This document shows positions 46,161 to 57,062 of a stretch of DNA of 64,000 bases, piece by piece (the stretch's first letter is position 1; the number at the start of each line of letters is the position of its first letter). This stretch comes from Clitopilus passeckerianus. Lineage: Eukaryota > Basidiomycota > Agaricomycetes > Agaricales > Entolomataceae. The notes beneath the pieces are model-generated. The model saw only the letters and a list, made by a program, of their open reading frames with translations, made no database searches and was not told where the DNA came from. The stretch covers positions 248,001 through 312,000 of the forward strand of contig CALYLX010000074.1 in NCBI GenBank assembly GCA_944990035.1, written 5' to 3'. The position numbers and the translations under genes are program-made.

Positions 46161-47064
46161 GCGGTCCGGAGGTGGTGGTTTTTGTTTAGTTGTCGACTGA
46201 TGCAAGATGATATCCTGGTTCAATCTTCAGGCGCTCCAACGCAAACCGGGTCCTTATCACGCAACCTGAGAATTTTCAAGCAGTCATTTGTGATCGTTAG
46301 AAGGGACGGGACCCAAATGTCAGAGGCAACGACTTGAGAAAGAAGAGTGTGCATGAAGTAAGGACGAAGGAGCGATATAGGAAGGCGTAGCATCATTAAG
46401 CAAAGAAGGCAGCACCAGTAGGCTTTGGTGCCGTTAGTTGGGGGCCAACGGTCTAGTACTATGAGATATCTACACGAGAGTTTTGCGCGCTTTCCATTCC
46501 GTCTATCCTTGGATCGGACCAGCGGTTGGGGAAATGATTCTTTGGCTGCTATGAGTGGATTTAGAAGATTCTGATACGCCCTACGCATGATGCTTCTCGG
46601 TCTTCGTCGGTCCACCCATTCCAAACCCTGCTCTTACTAATGAAGGCAAATGAACCCTGGAGGTTTTAGGGTAGCGCTGGCACCTGTGTTGACTGTTATA
46701 ACATGTCGCTGTGTATAATCATCTTATACTTTATTATGGCTCACTGTAAGACGCTTCATTGCAAGTCGGTTCAGGATCAGGATGTTTAAGAAATATCGAG
46801 CAGTAATTCATGAGTATATTTGTCAGAATGGTACAACAACTGGGCATTCAGGATCGTGAATAGTGAAAACGAAAAGTGGAAGTGAAGGTGTTTATGTTTG
46901 TGCTCCAAGGTCCTATTGAGCATCAAGTGGTAAAGTAACCTCATAAGTTTGAAACAGGGTAACAATCTAGAAGAAAAGACAATTAATCAGTAGAATCATA
47001 GCCATGTGTGAATGCTTACCCGCCGAAAGAATCCATCCACGAGCGAGAAAATTTCAGACAGGGA
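46161..47064. other. intergenic
   Basis: One minus-strand frame (46220-46624) is open but shows no family features. Otherwise nothing is supported. Confidence 0.45.
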
Positions 47065-47481
47065 CTACAAGTAGGCGTTGGTAGCCTCCTCACGCTTGCT
47101 AGGAGGACCGATAGACCATCCAGCGGGGCTGCCTAGCCGAAAGCCGAGGTCGGTATCGGCTTTGGCGGCTTCCTCACGCTTGTTAGGAGGACCGATAGAC
47201 CATCCAGCGGGGCTGCCTAGCCGAAAGCCGAGGTCGGTGTCGGCTTTGGCGGCTTCCTCACGCTTGCTAGGAAGGAAATCCCACCCGTCAACGGGATCGA
47301 AATCGAAGAAATTGTCGGTGTCGGCCTTGGCTGCGGCAGCCTCTCCACGACGTTCTAAGTCATTAAGCACACGTCAGAACCTGCTCAAAAACGAGAAGAA
47401 CAAAGACTAACCGTCAACGGGTGCGGCTAGGACACCGAATGAAAATAGGGCGAGATGAAGAAGAGTAACTGAGAGCTTCAT
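47065..47481 (-). CDS. Kex2-processed repeat precursor, putative RiPP (dikaritin-type) precursor
   Basis: Exons 47412-47481 and 47065-47354 give 119 residues. Residues 1-20 are a classic signal peptide (MKLSVTLLHLALFSFGVLAA). Dibasic sites at 25-26 (RR), 54-55, 82-83 and 110-111 (KR) cut the rest into three repeats plus a short tail. Repeats 2 and 3 are 28 residues and nearly identical (GFRLGSPAGWSIGPP core), and repeat 1 is a diverged form (FFDFDPVDGWDFLP). Each repeat begins with acidic-Ala residues (GEAAAA / EEAA), as in precursors trimmed by dipeptidyl aminopeptidase after Kex2, then a conserved KADTD. There is no CaaX end, so it is not a basidiomycete mating pheromone. The layout matches KEP/dikaritin precursors, and a UstYa-type oxidase lies head-to-head 1.3 kb away. 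Secretory-pathway processing is inferred. Confidence 0.8.
47088..47255. repeat. two nearly identical 84-nt tandem repeats in the precursor gene
   Basis: Units 47088-47171 and 47172-47255 differ at only about two positions. A third, diverged unit continues to about 47340. The unit equals 28 codons, so copy number changes keep the frame. Confidence 0.85.
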
Positions 47482-48775
47482 TGTTGGAGGAGTGCTGAGG
47501 GAAAGGAGAAGACGCTTATGCTCGAAGTACCACTGCAGTGCGGTGACGTTCATCGAAAGCTGCACCTGTATTTATATCGTCTCGACGCTCTGCAAGATCA
47601 CTTGCGTCATCTAGAATCACAATAATCTCAGAGTCGTTAGCCCTTGGTCAGTTCAGAGCATTTGCAAAAACAACATGCCGTCTATCAGTTTTAACATGAA
47701 GGAGGTGCATTCCAGGATCCACCGAATAAACGCTAGCGAATAGAAACAATCGAGATGGTCTGATATCAATCCCTCTGAATCGAAGTTGAGTAATAATCTC
47801 TGTGTGAATGTCATTACACCAAGATGAAGATAAGAAGTGTGAAGCTCCCAAGAATTGAGTTCATATGAATAACTTCAGAGTGGTGTGTAGAATCTAGGGC
47901 GTCCAGCCAGTCATTGAACTGGACCATTTACCGACCAACAGAGTCAGGAATAGAATAACATTCAAGAAAAATGAAGCCCTGGAGACCCGTCGAAAGGCAG
48001 CTGCTCTGAATCCAGTAATGAAGCTATCAGACACGACCAATCCAGATGTTGAAAATCCGCCCCACACTTCACCAAAAATAGCTGAAATACATCGGAGCAC
48101 AGGGATACGCGCCTTGTGTTTCTCATTTAACATCCCGCCACCTCGTTTTGTTCGAGCTAGAACCCCATTTCAATCGCTTTAGTAGACGGACAAGCGTTTG
48201 ATTCATGTAGATTAAGGGTACAGATGGGTGGCATGTGTATACGCAGTGTTACCGGCCGGAGAGCCCAGTGTTGAAGCCAATTGAATTGATAGTTGTCTGA
48301 GAGAATAATCGGCGGAGTAAAAGTTCGTACAAGGAAGTGCTGTTGACCTCCAGGACTTAAACGACTCAAGAGAGTCGTGGCCACCGAGGAAGAGAAAAAC
48401 CGATCAAATGTTGGTCAGGCCGCATTATTACATACTCGAGTAATAGTCACAAACCGTCCGACTCTTCGCACCTCCTGCCTGGTTCGCTCTATCACTTTCT
48501 CTCAGTAGGCTAGTGTTCCCGACCTGAGGCCTAAGGCGCAATGGAGAGATTTTTAATATCGTGTCTTCCTTTCGCATCCGCTACATGCACAATTTGCGCT
48601 GTCATTGAAGAGCAGCCGAATTAGGATGATCACCATTTGCTTGATGATCGATGACATCTTGGCCTAATATGGTGTACCCAACTATCCTTGTAATAGGAGC
48701 ATTGATTGCCACGAGTGGCCTTCTTTCCCTCGTACCACGATCATAAGTGACAAATGCGAAGCATACCTGCCTCTG
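47482..48775. other. divergent region between precursor and UstYa-like gene
   Basis: Minus-strand ORFs at 47648-47851, 47894-48133 and 48157-48384 were examined. The last has an ATG start, but splicing it to the one below does not keep the frame, and none shows a known motif. The region may hold shared promoter elements. Confidence 0.4.
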
Positions 48776-49820
48776 ATGACTGACGACCCCGAGTCGCCAA
48801 TGGAGGAGACTGATAGAGAATGCCATCGCGGACGACGTAGCAACGGCGGTTTTGACGCTACTTCGAGAAAGAAACGACGCTTTGCTATCAACAAAGATAT
48901 TCTATTGCTCGGCGTTATCTTCGTCCAGGCGGTTGGCTTCGTTCTGCTGCTACTCGCTCTTCGGTCGTCTAGTTCTGCCTACGACCAGCTGGTGGAAACT
49001 TGCCGAGCCACTGGCAGTTGTTCACTTCTCAAGCTCTATTGTAAGTTGATGGCTCGCTCTCTCTCGCTACGTCCACTCATCTGACTCTGTAGCGCCCGCC
49101 AATGACATTCTAGAGGATCAGATCCGGGTTTTTGACGACGGCTTTATCAAGAAGACCATCTATCAAGAGTATTCTGACGAGTCTGATCAAGCGTGGCAAG
49201 ACTTGTATAATCGTAAGTTTAGTTGAAGATTCAGCTAAAGGGATGCTCTCGTCTAACAAGTGCCGTTATTTAGGTACCATGATGAAGATTCCTAAGATGA
49301 GGCCGCTCTCCTGCCCAACAGAACATGGCCAATCAAAGAGTTCCCGGGGTACTACATCGCGCAACTCGACGTCTTCCATCAGCTTCATTGTGTGGTACGC
49401 ACATATGTCGCTGTCACTGTTAATCTACTGAGACCTCCTCCAGACCAAAGTTAGGCAAGCTCTGCGCCGCGACCGTTACGATCAGCTCCTCGAGAATCCC
49501 GAGGTGGAATTTGCCCCCGAACACCTCACTCACTGCGTCGACTCCATTCGGCAATACGTAACGTGGGCTTCGGTTCTTCAGCCCACACTTAAAATGAATA
49601 TTAACAACTTGCTCGCATTAGGTGCCACTCCGACCCATCTATCGTCTTCTGGCAATGGGATGCTAAAGACCTCGTGGTCCGACCTCGCCTGGAGTACCCT
49701 CACATGTACAAGAATTTTGATAAAGTTCGAGAATGGGCAGGCGAAATGCATATTGGTAACTATATTGATCCTAAGGTTTACGTTGAAGATGACATTCCTC
49801 CACCTGCTATCATTTATTAG
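48776..49820 (+). CDS. UstYa-family (DUF3328) oxidase, RiPP-modifying type
   Basis: Exons 48776-49040, 49093-49212, 49297-49394, 49444-49562 and 49622-49820 give 266 residues. A hydrophilic N-terminus is followed by one membrane helix (ILLLGVIFVQAVGFVLLLLA, about residues 43-62), so the enzyme part is lumenal. The family signature is complete: LLPNRTWPIKEFPGYYIAQL and then HQLHC (residues 156-160), and HLTHC (188-192) with the following DSIRQYVTC, i.e. both HxxHC motifs that bind copper. UstYa proteins perform oxidative cyclisation of ribosomal peptides such as ustiloxin. Exon 3 is odd: the expected acceptor (49273) would add a conserved-looking stretch ending IPK but leads out of frame; the acceptor at 49296 restores it. 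This may be a recent 1-nt loss tolerated by a new splice site, or true intron drift. Confidence 0.8.
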
Positions 49821-49970
49821 ACCTGATGGACTCCAGAGGTTTAGTGGAATAGTCAATCATCTGCGATCGAGTGCTCGAAATTTAGGAATGGATTACCTCG
49901 AAACGATAGGCCCTTCAGCTAACGCGACTCGTTAGCTCTCCCTGGTTTGAGTTGAATCACCTACGGATAT

Positions 49971-51969
49971 GTTCGTTGTTCCACTTCCAGGGTAGACATA
50001 GTTGTATTATCAGGGGACAATATAAAATAGAGTACAAATAGACGAATGTCAATCGTATGGGATGCGACAAAACCAGCACCCCCAAGAACACTTTCATCGG
50101 TTGCGTTGGCAGCCAGAGTCTGGGCACGAATGTCCCAAAGCCGAATGTGCTCTTCACTGCCAGATCCAGTGAATACAGCTTGAGATACAAGTTCACGTTA
50201 GTCACATATAAAAACAACGAAAAAGTAACGAAAAACTTACTTGGGACCCCATCGGGATTGGCATACACGGCGGTCATACAGCCTTCATGGTCGCTCGCCT
50301 GGAGAGTCAATGCCGGTATAACCAATCTTGTATCCCAAAGCCTGACCAATCTGTCAAGGCAAGACGTAACAAAGGTCTGCGCCTGCCCTTCAACAGTCGA
50401 AATCTGCGTTACCTGCCCGCCATGTCCCAGGTGCCTCATGGCGAAATTCCCCCCACCCTCCAGATCAATGCCAACGAAGGCGAAACTCTTTGAGCTTTCA
50501 TAGCCAGCTCCTGTCAACACGAGGCCGGACTAGGAAGGGTGGAGATGCCAGATTTCAGGGGAGAATTTGGAGTCCTCGAACGTGGTGGTAGAATCTGCAG
50601 GGCTTCCCGCGGAGTCCTCAATATTTTCGGGATCATCCCTCCAACTATCTTCGGCACTGAGCTCCTCCCCAATCCTTTCTGTCCCGTTCTGGCCATGGGT
50701 AGGTGCGCTGTCCAGATTCCATACCCCAGCAGATCCCGTTCCCGCACGTATTAGTTTTCCCTCTCCAGATGGAAGAGTGGCCAACGGTCCGTTCCACGTA
50801 TCAGACTGGAAGGTATGCACAGGCAGTGCAGGTGTGAGGGGTGTTCCCGCGCCCTCGCCGATTGACGCCCAGCGGAAAGATTTGACACGATGCCACTCGG
50901 CGGTGAAGAACAATTTCCTCGACTCGTCAAAAGCCGTTTCTTCGATGTGGTCTGCATGTCCAGGGTATTCATTCAGTACGCCGCGACTGGGTGGGAAGCC
51001 GTTGGCATTCAGCGCAGCTTGGTCGAGCAGGTGATAACGCAAGTCGGAAGTAGGATCTTTCCATCCCGTGGTAAAGCCTCGAAGGATGATTTCGGCGTTG
51101 GGAGACATTTTGGTGTAGAGTGGACGCTTGATTCTGGCATCGGTTATCTCGCAACGGGCGGTATATATGGCATTTGCTACGGGTTCTTCAGTTGTGGGAG
51201 TGACTTCAACCGCATCTTTAAAACGCGAAAGCTTAGTGGTGAGGGGATGGGGACGGAAACTATCGAGCCAGGCTGGCGTACGCTCCACCCCATTCGGTCC
51301 ATCAAGAGGACGATCTATAGATGGATCCACTTAACCATGCCCCACAACGAATGTGACAAGGGGACTTCTGAGAAACATGAGGCCAATCGAATACATTCCA
51401 TTGCCTAGACAAGTCAATTCTGAGTTACGTGTTAGGCTAAAGAAGCGATAAGCGTACCGAATCCCTTGTCAAACGTGCCGCCATCGACTTGGGGATATTC
51501 TTTCGAATGGGCGAAAGATTTGTTCAAAGCGGTTTCCTCACCGCAACCCATAATTGCGGCTTTGTCAATCAGTGCCTGAGCCTTGGGTAGAAGTTCATCG
51601 TAGTTGGAGCAGGACTCGGATACTCTGACAAGTGAGCAGATGTCTTTGAGTATCCTCAGAAGGACCTTGTCCTTCCTCTCGTAGTATTCGTCCGATTCAT
51701 CGTTTGCTGCCTCGCCCGAGCTCTCTTCATCGTCCGTATCGTCAGATCCGGACTCTTCAACTTCCATAGCATCCTCATCGGTGTCGCCGCCTTGATGTTC
51801 TATAGGTTGTCAGCGTTGTTCTGAGGGCGACTCTTGTGCTTGCAATACCTGTCAGAAGTCTACCGTCGCTTTCGGTTAGTAGATGTTTCCAGGCTCGAAG
51901 CGGCCCTTTTACAAGCCAGACCTCCACTGCGAGTGCTTTAAGGCGTGCTGAATCGTACTTTGAACCCAT
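49971..51969 (-). pseudogene. WD40-repeat protein with premature stop and altered C-terminus
   Basis: Exons 51864-51969 and 51458-51799 code for the N-terminus, an acidic linker (EESGSDDTDDEESSGEA) and TPR-like helices. One exon joint near 51300-51420 is unresolved. The WD40 part starts below 51330 (WHRVKSFRWASIGEG, LIRAGTGSAGVWNLD). At 50530-50532 a TAG interrupts WHLHPS and SGLVLTGAG, which is continuous in the family. The frame continues open (GHGGQVTQIST, RLVRLWDTR) through 50241 and a last exon 49971-50178 with HIRLWDIRAQT, after which the ending does not match the family. The tag-tail of this family is instead found at 45116-45507. An intron ending at cttcctag could bypass the stop but no good donor is seen. 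Confidence 0.6.
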
Positions 51970-53018
51970 TTTCTAGCGAAGCGGAGGTGTTAGCCCAGGA
52001 GAACTAATAGATAACACGTCGACAGCATCCAATACAATACCCAAGTCCGAAGAAGGTTAGGAGATCAAGCGGCCCGCTGACGACGTTGCTCTCAACCATC
52101 ATCACGATGATTTTCCTGCTATGGCCAAAACCTTGGATATCGACGCCCGCCTCTTCAGCCCAGCATCACCTTTCATTTCGATTGAGTTGCTGAGTGGCAC
52201 AACCCTGACAGCCAAAACGCACTGCGCAGGACCCGAGTGAAAGGAATTCCTTGGAATGAGCACATTTGCCTCGAGGCTGCTGCGTGGATCTGCCAAATAC
52301 CGCAGTTTGCGCCATGACTGTTGTTAATCGTGGACAGAATGGCGCTCGTGAACGATGCACGCATTCCGCACGAGTCTTGGATGCGCCTACAAGCAATGCT
52401 ACAAGGACTTTGAAGTCCTTTCTGGGACGAAGCCCCCTAATTCGGGATGATGTTATGTAAGGTCCGCGTGTTTTCCTCGAAAACTTTTACACATTTGGGG
52501 TATTCACGGATGATCCGGTTAGAAGTTGAGCCCTGATTCCGACAACTCGACATTGGTCACGAAACTTCGAGCCCCTAATGAGGCGGTGAGCACAGAAATT
52601 TCGACGAGAATCCCTCTCACTGTCGGACCGGGACTCACAAACGCTTTCAAATTCCTGCTGCGTTTTGAAATCTCTGGCAACACATGCTGATAGATTTCAA
52701 GAGATAACGGGAAGCCCTCAGCCCACCAGAGCGCTCACCCCAAAATCAAGCTCTAGTTCCGTTACTATTACTCTCAAACGTCGGGAATTACGCCTAAGAA
52801 ACCTTTTGTGAAGGCCTGCAGGCGTCCTCGTGCCCTCACCGCCATCCGATATAAAACTTCCATCATCACAGGGAGTTATCGGAGATGTCACGAACACGTG
52901 TAGCCTAACCCTGGATTCAAAAAGAAGAATTCGAGTCGCCATTCTGCATCGTTATCCTCTTTCCCCCGCCTCTTCCTCTTCCTTATTTCCTTCATTTGGT
53001 CAGCAGGCTGAACGAATC
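51970..53018. other. intergenic (divergent promoters)
   Basis: Unsupported ORFs only. The last 150 nt before 53019 are pyrimidine-rich, typical of a leader. Confidence 0.5.
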
Positions 53019-54149
53019 ATGTCCTTCCAAACAAACGGCAACGGACCTTTCACGAGCCTGTCTCGTCATGATGTATATTATATCAACGGAGGAGATTTGT
53101 ACTTCCTTGTGAGTGTTCTACCAGCTTCTGACCTGTGCTGCCTCTCATTCCGCTGTAATTCTTAGGTACAAACGGTGACTTTCCGCGTTCATCGATATTT
53201 CTTCGAGCGGGAATCGCCACGATTCAAAGGACTTCTGTCTACACCAGCTTCTCCCGGCGCACAGCGTCAGGGAACGTCGGACTCGAATGCCATTGTCCTT
53301 GATAATGTTGCACCGGACGAATTCGCGAAATTCCTATGGGTCTTCTATAATCCGTTCGTTGATCTTCCGACTCTCTGCATTTCCTATTTCACAAACCTTT
53401 CCCTAATATAGACGTTACTCACTGTATCACACGACACCTGATGACTGGACAACAATCTTGGATCTTGCCTGGCGCTGGCAATTTGGCGAAGTCAAAGCAC
53501 TCGCCGTCCGTGAACTTGAGAAGCTGACTATGGAAGACGTTGACCGCATTGCGGTCTATCACAACTTCGAAGTCGACAGGAATCTTCTGATTCCTCGTTA
53601 CGCAGCGCTATGTGCTAGGGATGAACCTTTGAGTTTGGAGGAAGGAATGAAGTTGGGTCTGGAGACTGCTCTCTTGATTGCAAGAACAAGAGAGCATGCT
53701 CGAGCTCAGGCGAATCCTGCCAAGGGCGGATCACGAAGCCCAAGTGCTTCGACCGTATCCGAGTCTGAGATGGAAACGCTTGTCAGGCAGTTGTTCGCCA
53801 TCAAGCCGTCGGAAAACTATGAGTCTGGTCAGTAGCTCTACCTTGGCGGCTGTATTCATCGCTATCATTGGAATAAAGAGCTGATTGGTCTCGTGTTGTT
53901 GCGATGTTAGGTTTCTCGCCAGTCACAGAGAATTCAAACACGAGCTCTTCATTTACTGCAGCAGGTCAGGCTATCGCCGGTGCTCCCAAGCCGCCTGCCA
54001 AACAATCTGTGAAGAAGACGGCTAATGGCAAGCCAAATGGTGCTCTGAATGGCTCGTACAACCCCTTCGATATCAACCCCCCTGCCCGCATTAAGTCGCC
54101 CCCTCCTACCACTTCTCGTCCTCAAAGCCCGCCGCCGCCGCCTCCTCCT

Positions 54150-54180
<31 letters not shown>

Positions 54181-54518
54181 TTGCCCCCATCCTCACTGAG
54201 TCCCTCGTCGATGCCACGACTCCGACTGCACCAACCGACAACGCTGATGCCACGGCTACGACCGCTGCAGCGCCTCCGGCTGAGGGCCAGACAACCACTG
54301 AACCGGAGAACAAGGTTAACGGCGATGCGGAGGGGAAGGCTGAACAAGAGGAGGGCAAGACTGAACAACAGCTCGAGGGTGAAACATCTGCTGCCGCCAA
54401 GTCCAGTGCTGCCAACGAAGATGAGCCCGTGGGGAGTCGCTCCGAGAGCCCTACTAGGGGTGCCTGGGGCAGGAGGGGTGGAGGTGGAGGTGGAGGAAGG
54501 AAAAGAGGGGGTAATTAG
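53019..54518 (+). CDS. BTB/POZ domain protein with Gln/Pro-rich C-terminus
   Basis: Exons 53019-53108, 53166-53353, 53412-53827 and 53911-54518 give 433 residues. The BTB domain covers about residues 15-110: SLSRHDVYYINGGDLYFLVQ, FRVHRYFFERESPRFKGLL, and VLDNVAPDEFAKFLWVFYNP with the short Agaricomycete form of the fold. It continues with a helical YHTTPDDWTTILDLAWRW. The C-terminal half is disordered, with a Pro-8/Gln-10 run, an acidic/Ala stretch and a terminal Gly/Arg tail (WGRRGGGGGGGRKRG) that could bind RNA. BTB proteins mediate dimerisation or recruit cullin-3; the partner is unknown here. Confidence 0.82.
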
Positions 54519-57062
54519 TCATTCGGTATGTGGCACAGATTCGCAGAGGGATTGTTACTGGTCGGTTGGTCGGGAATAGCTGTTATGATTATGTTTAAGA
54601 TTTCCCTACATGCATTTGTTCCTCGGGTAGGATATGGAAATGGGATATACGATCTTGTCTTTGCTTCGTTGTGCACCTTAAATGTTGTCTGCTGAGCTTT
54701 GCTTTCAAAAACTGCTGAGCAATTTTTCGCGTTGCTCTCCAAGAATGGATTCATAAAGCGAGAAATGAACAGAGTTGCACGCCCTGGTTTGAATTGACTT
54801 CATGACAAGCAGTAAGAACTTTATCTTTCCCCTGTTTTCTATGGTGCAAATCACTTAGTCACCAACAAAAAGTGACAAAGGGTATAGGAGGGTCCAAAAT
54901 TTCCCGGAGTTCTTATCCGTCTTGGGAAAACGCTCTATTTGATGAACGGAATCGATTCCCAAGACGGAATTTTGATTGGTCCAGATTTGAGGGAGTTTAT
55001 GTTTTGAGCCCGAACCAATTTGGCGTTTACCATATATGGAGCTTCGGCTATCATCATTCGGCCTAATAAGGCAGCTGACTAAGTCGTTGATCAATCTCTC
55101 TCTTCAGGTGTCGCTCCTCCTCTGGTACAGAAACGACTCATTTCATCGTAGAATCAAACGAACAAAGCTTTCCATAGCATTCTAGTGGTCTATCTACAGA
55201 GCACAGACAAATTTCAAGCACAAAATAGGTGAATTTTAAAATTTTTCTCGGCCTGCGGCCGTTTTGGCGCTTCACTTTTTATTGGTGACTAAGTGATTCG
55301 CACCATAGAATCTGGCAAGACATTGAATGAGTAGCCGGCTATTATGATTAGGAGTAAAGTCGGCGGTATGACTGAATTATTTCATCGAGGGTAAGGCGCA
55401 TTGGCATTCGTAGGCATTCATACAGTAAGGCGTTCGAACCAACAGGCCTCGAGTAGGCAAGTTGAATACCAGTACCTGGACGACGACGAGCGCCGGTGGA
55501 CCGTGGACCCACGCTCATGTAGCCGTTAAGGACGGCATCGAAGAAAACCATAGAAATTCCATGTAGAATCTCGATATCGCCATGCGTTCGAGGGAGGGGT
55601 TCGGCAATGGTGTTCATTATCCTTGGCCATGTCCTCTGAGAAAAGGTTGTGGACACTTGGCTTCATCTCGTCTAATTTTCGGACCCGGGATGATATCGCA
55701 CTGTTCGTCATTCGACCCACCCGGTAGATCACTTGCTAGTTTAAAAATACGCTGACCTTGAAAATGAGGTGTAGTAGGTGGACCAAGTTTTCAATACAAT
55801 GGCTGTCGCGAATGTCGCGTCAATATCGCGGCTGCAGGAATCGTTGGTCGATCTGAATGGAGCTTGTCAGGTAAATCTCCGTGGCTTCTTGCCAACGTAT
55901 CCCATGTTTATCCTCGGCATCCGTTGAATACGTTGAGATTGCGAACCTGCCGTTTGGTTATCGATCGCACTACGAGGTGCAACGGATACTGTGATGAAAA
56001 TAAATACACCCGTGTTGAGGCCGATGCCTCGCAGTCCAGAATGTAATGCAATAGCGCTGAGCAACGCTCTAAGCAGGGTCCAGGTAAGAGGGGAATCTCA
56101 GTCTTTGAGGGTCGTGGTTAAGATTCACCGCAAGTGGGTACATTTTGACTCCCTGACCCGAAATGCGAGGAAGACTCTAAAGCAAGCCAGCACGTTGCTT
56201 TCATTTTGCCCTCAACACCACAGTCGAGGCTCGCTAGCAGTCGGTAGGCCGTTGTGCGCTTTGGAATATTCCGCCAGTTATAGCCAGTTACCGCGGGTCT
56301 GTTTTCCATGCCGTTAGTGTTGAGAAAACATGGTGAAGTACCGTAACTGCTAGTCCCGGTAGATCACTTGTATGCTTCGGGGGCATCCTGTCAGGCACGG
56401 CGAGTTGGACCGGATAGTTCACCTGGAGTACCGGCTCGAAAGCCAGTTCAACTTCCTGATTGAGCTATCAAAGTTCGCGTAGTAGGATGGATGCAGTCAT
56501 CGTCCTCCATAACAGCCTACGAGATTGTTGATCAGGAGCAAGGAGTGTGTCTGTATGCGGAAAGGGACCTGGTGTCCATGGCTCAGGTGATTGATGCGCA
56601 GTGAGGTGCACAGGTGGTCAACCATACCCGTCAAACCATGCTGTCTGAGTACATCACAATTAGGTGGTAAGTGTCAAATCGTCCCCGGATGTGCAAGACA
56701 ACAAGAGGGGACTTCAACCCCCGACGTCGGCGGCCGTAAATTGACATTCTTCGCTTTTTTCGATCAGGAATTCGGGACCGAAAGCAGGGAGGTCAGACGA
56801 CCTAGCAGTCCGAGTTGTGACGTCTTTGTGTTAATCATTCCAACAAGTCAAGTGTGAGCACAGAGTTTCATGTCTATGTCCAACAGAATCTATGGTGTAT
56901 TAGGATCGACACGCAAATCATATATGTTCTTCTTGGACTTGACAGCGAGCATCAACGCTATTGAATCATAGATACGAGTCCGGGAAACAGACAGTTGTAT
57001 TTCTTGGTGGGATAGTAACGAGGTAGCGGAAAGTCCAAAGTGACAGTTCGACAAGAGTACGT
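54519..57062. other. long gene-poor stretch (2.5 kb)
   Basis: No frame with family features on either strand. Contains the hairpin at 54916-54968. It may hold degraded sequence or a non-coding transcript; nothing specific can be supported. Confidence 0.45.
54916..54968. repeat. 13-nt inverted repeat (hairpin)
   Basis: TCCGTCTTGGGAA at 54916-54928 and its exact reverse complement at 54956-54968 flank a 27-nt loop. Confidence 0.6.

Noticed and set aside
46220..46624. 134-residue minus ORF
   Set aside because: Opens at TTG, no recognisable domain; low support as a gene.
47065..47481. Reading the precursor as a mating pheromone
   Set aside because: Basidiomycete pheromones end in CaaX and lack a signal peptide; this has a signal peptide, dibasic repeats and ends in AYL. 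The seven-helix protein at 39667 is not of the STE3 type.
47894..48384. Two-exon minus gene between precursor and UstYa-like gene
   Set aside because: The candidate intron leaves the two parts out of frame, and neither part has known motifs; I could not support a second RiPP enzyme here.
54049..54579. 176-residue plus and 139-residue minus ORFs
   Set aside because: Out-of-frame shadows of the low-complexity last exon of the BTB gene.
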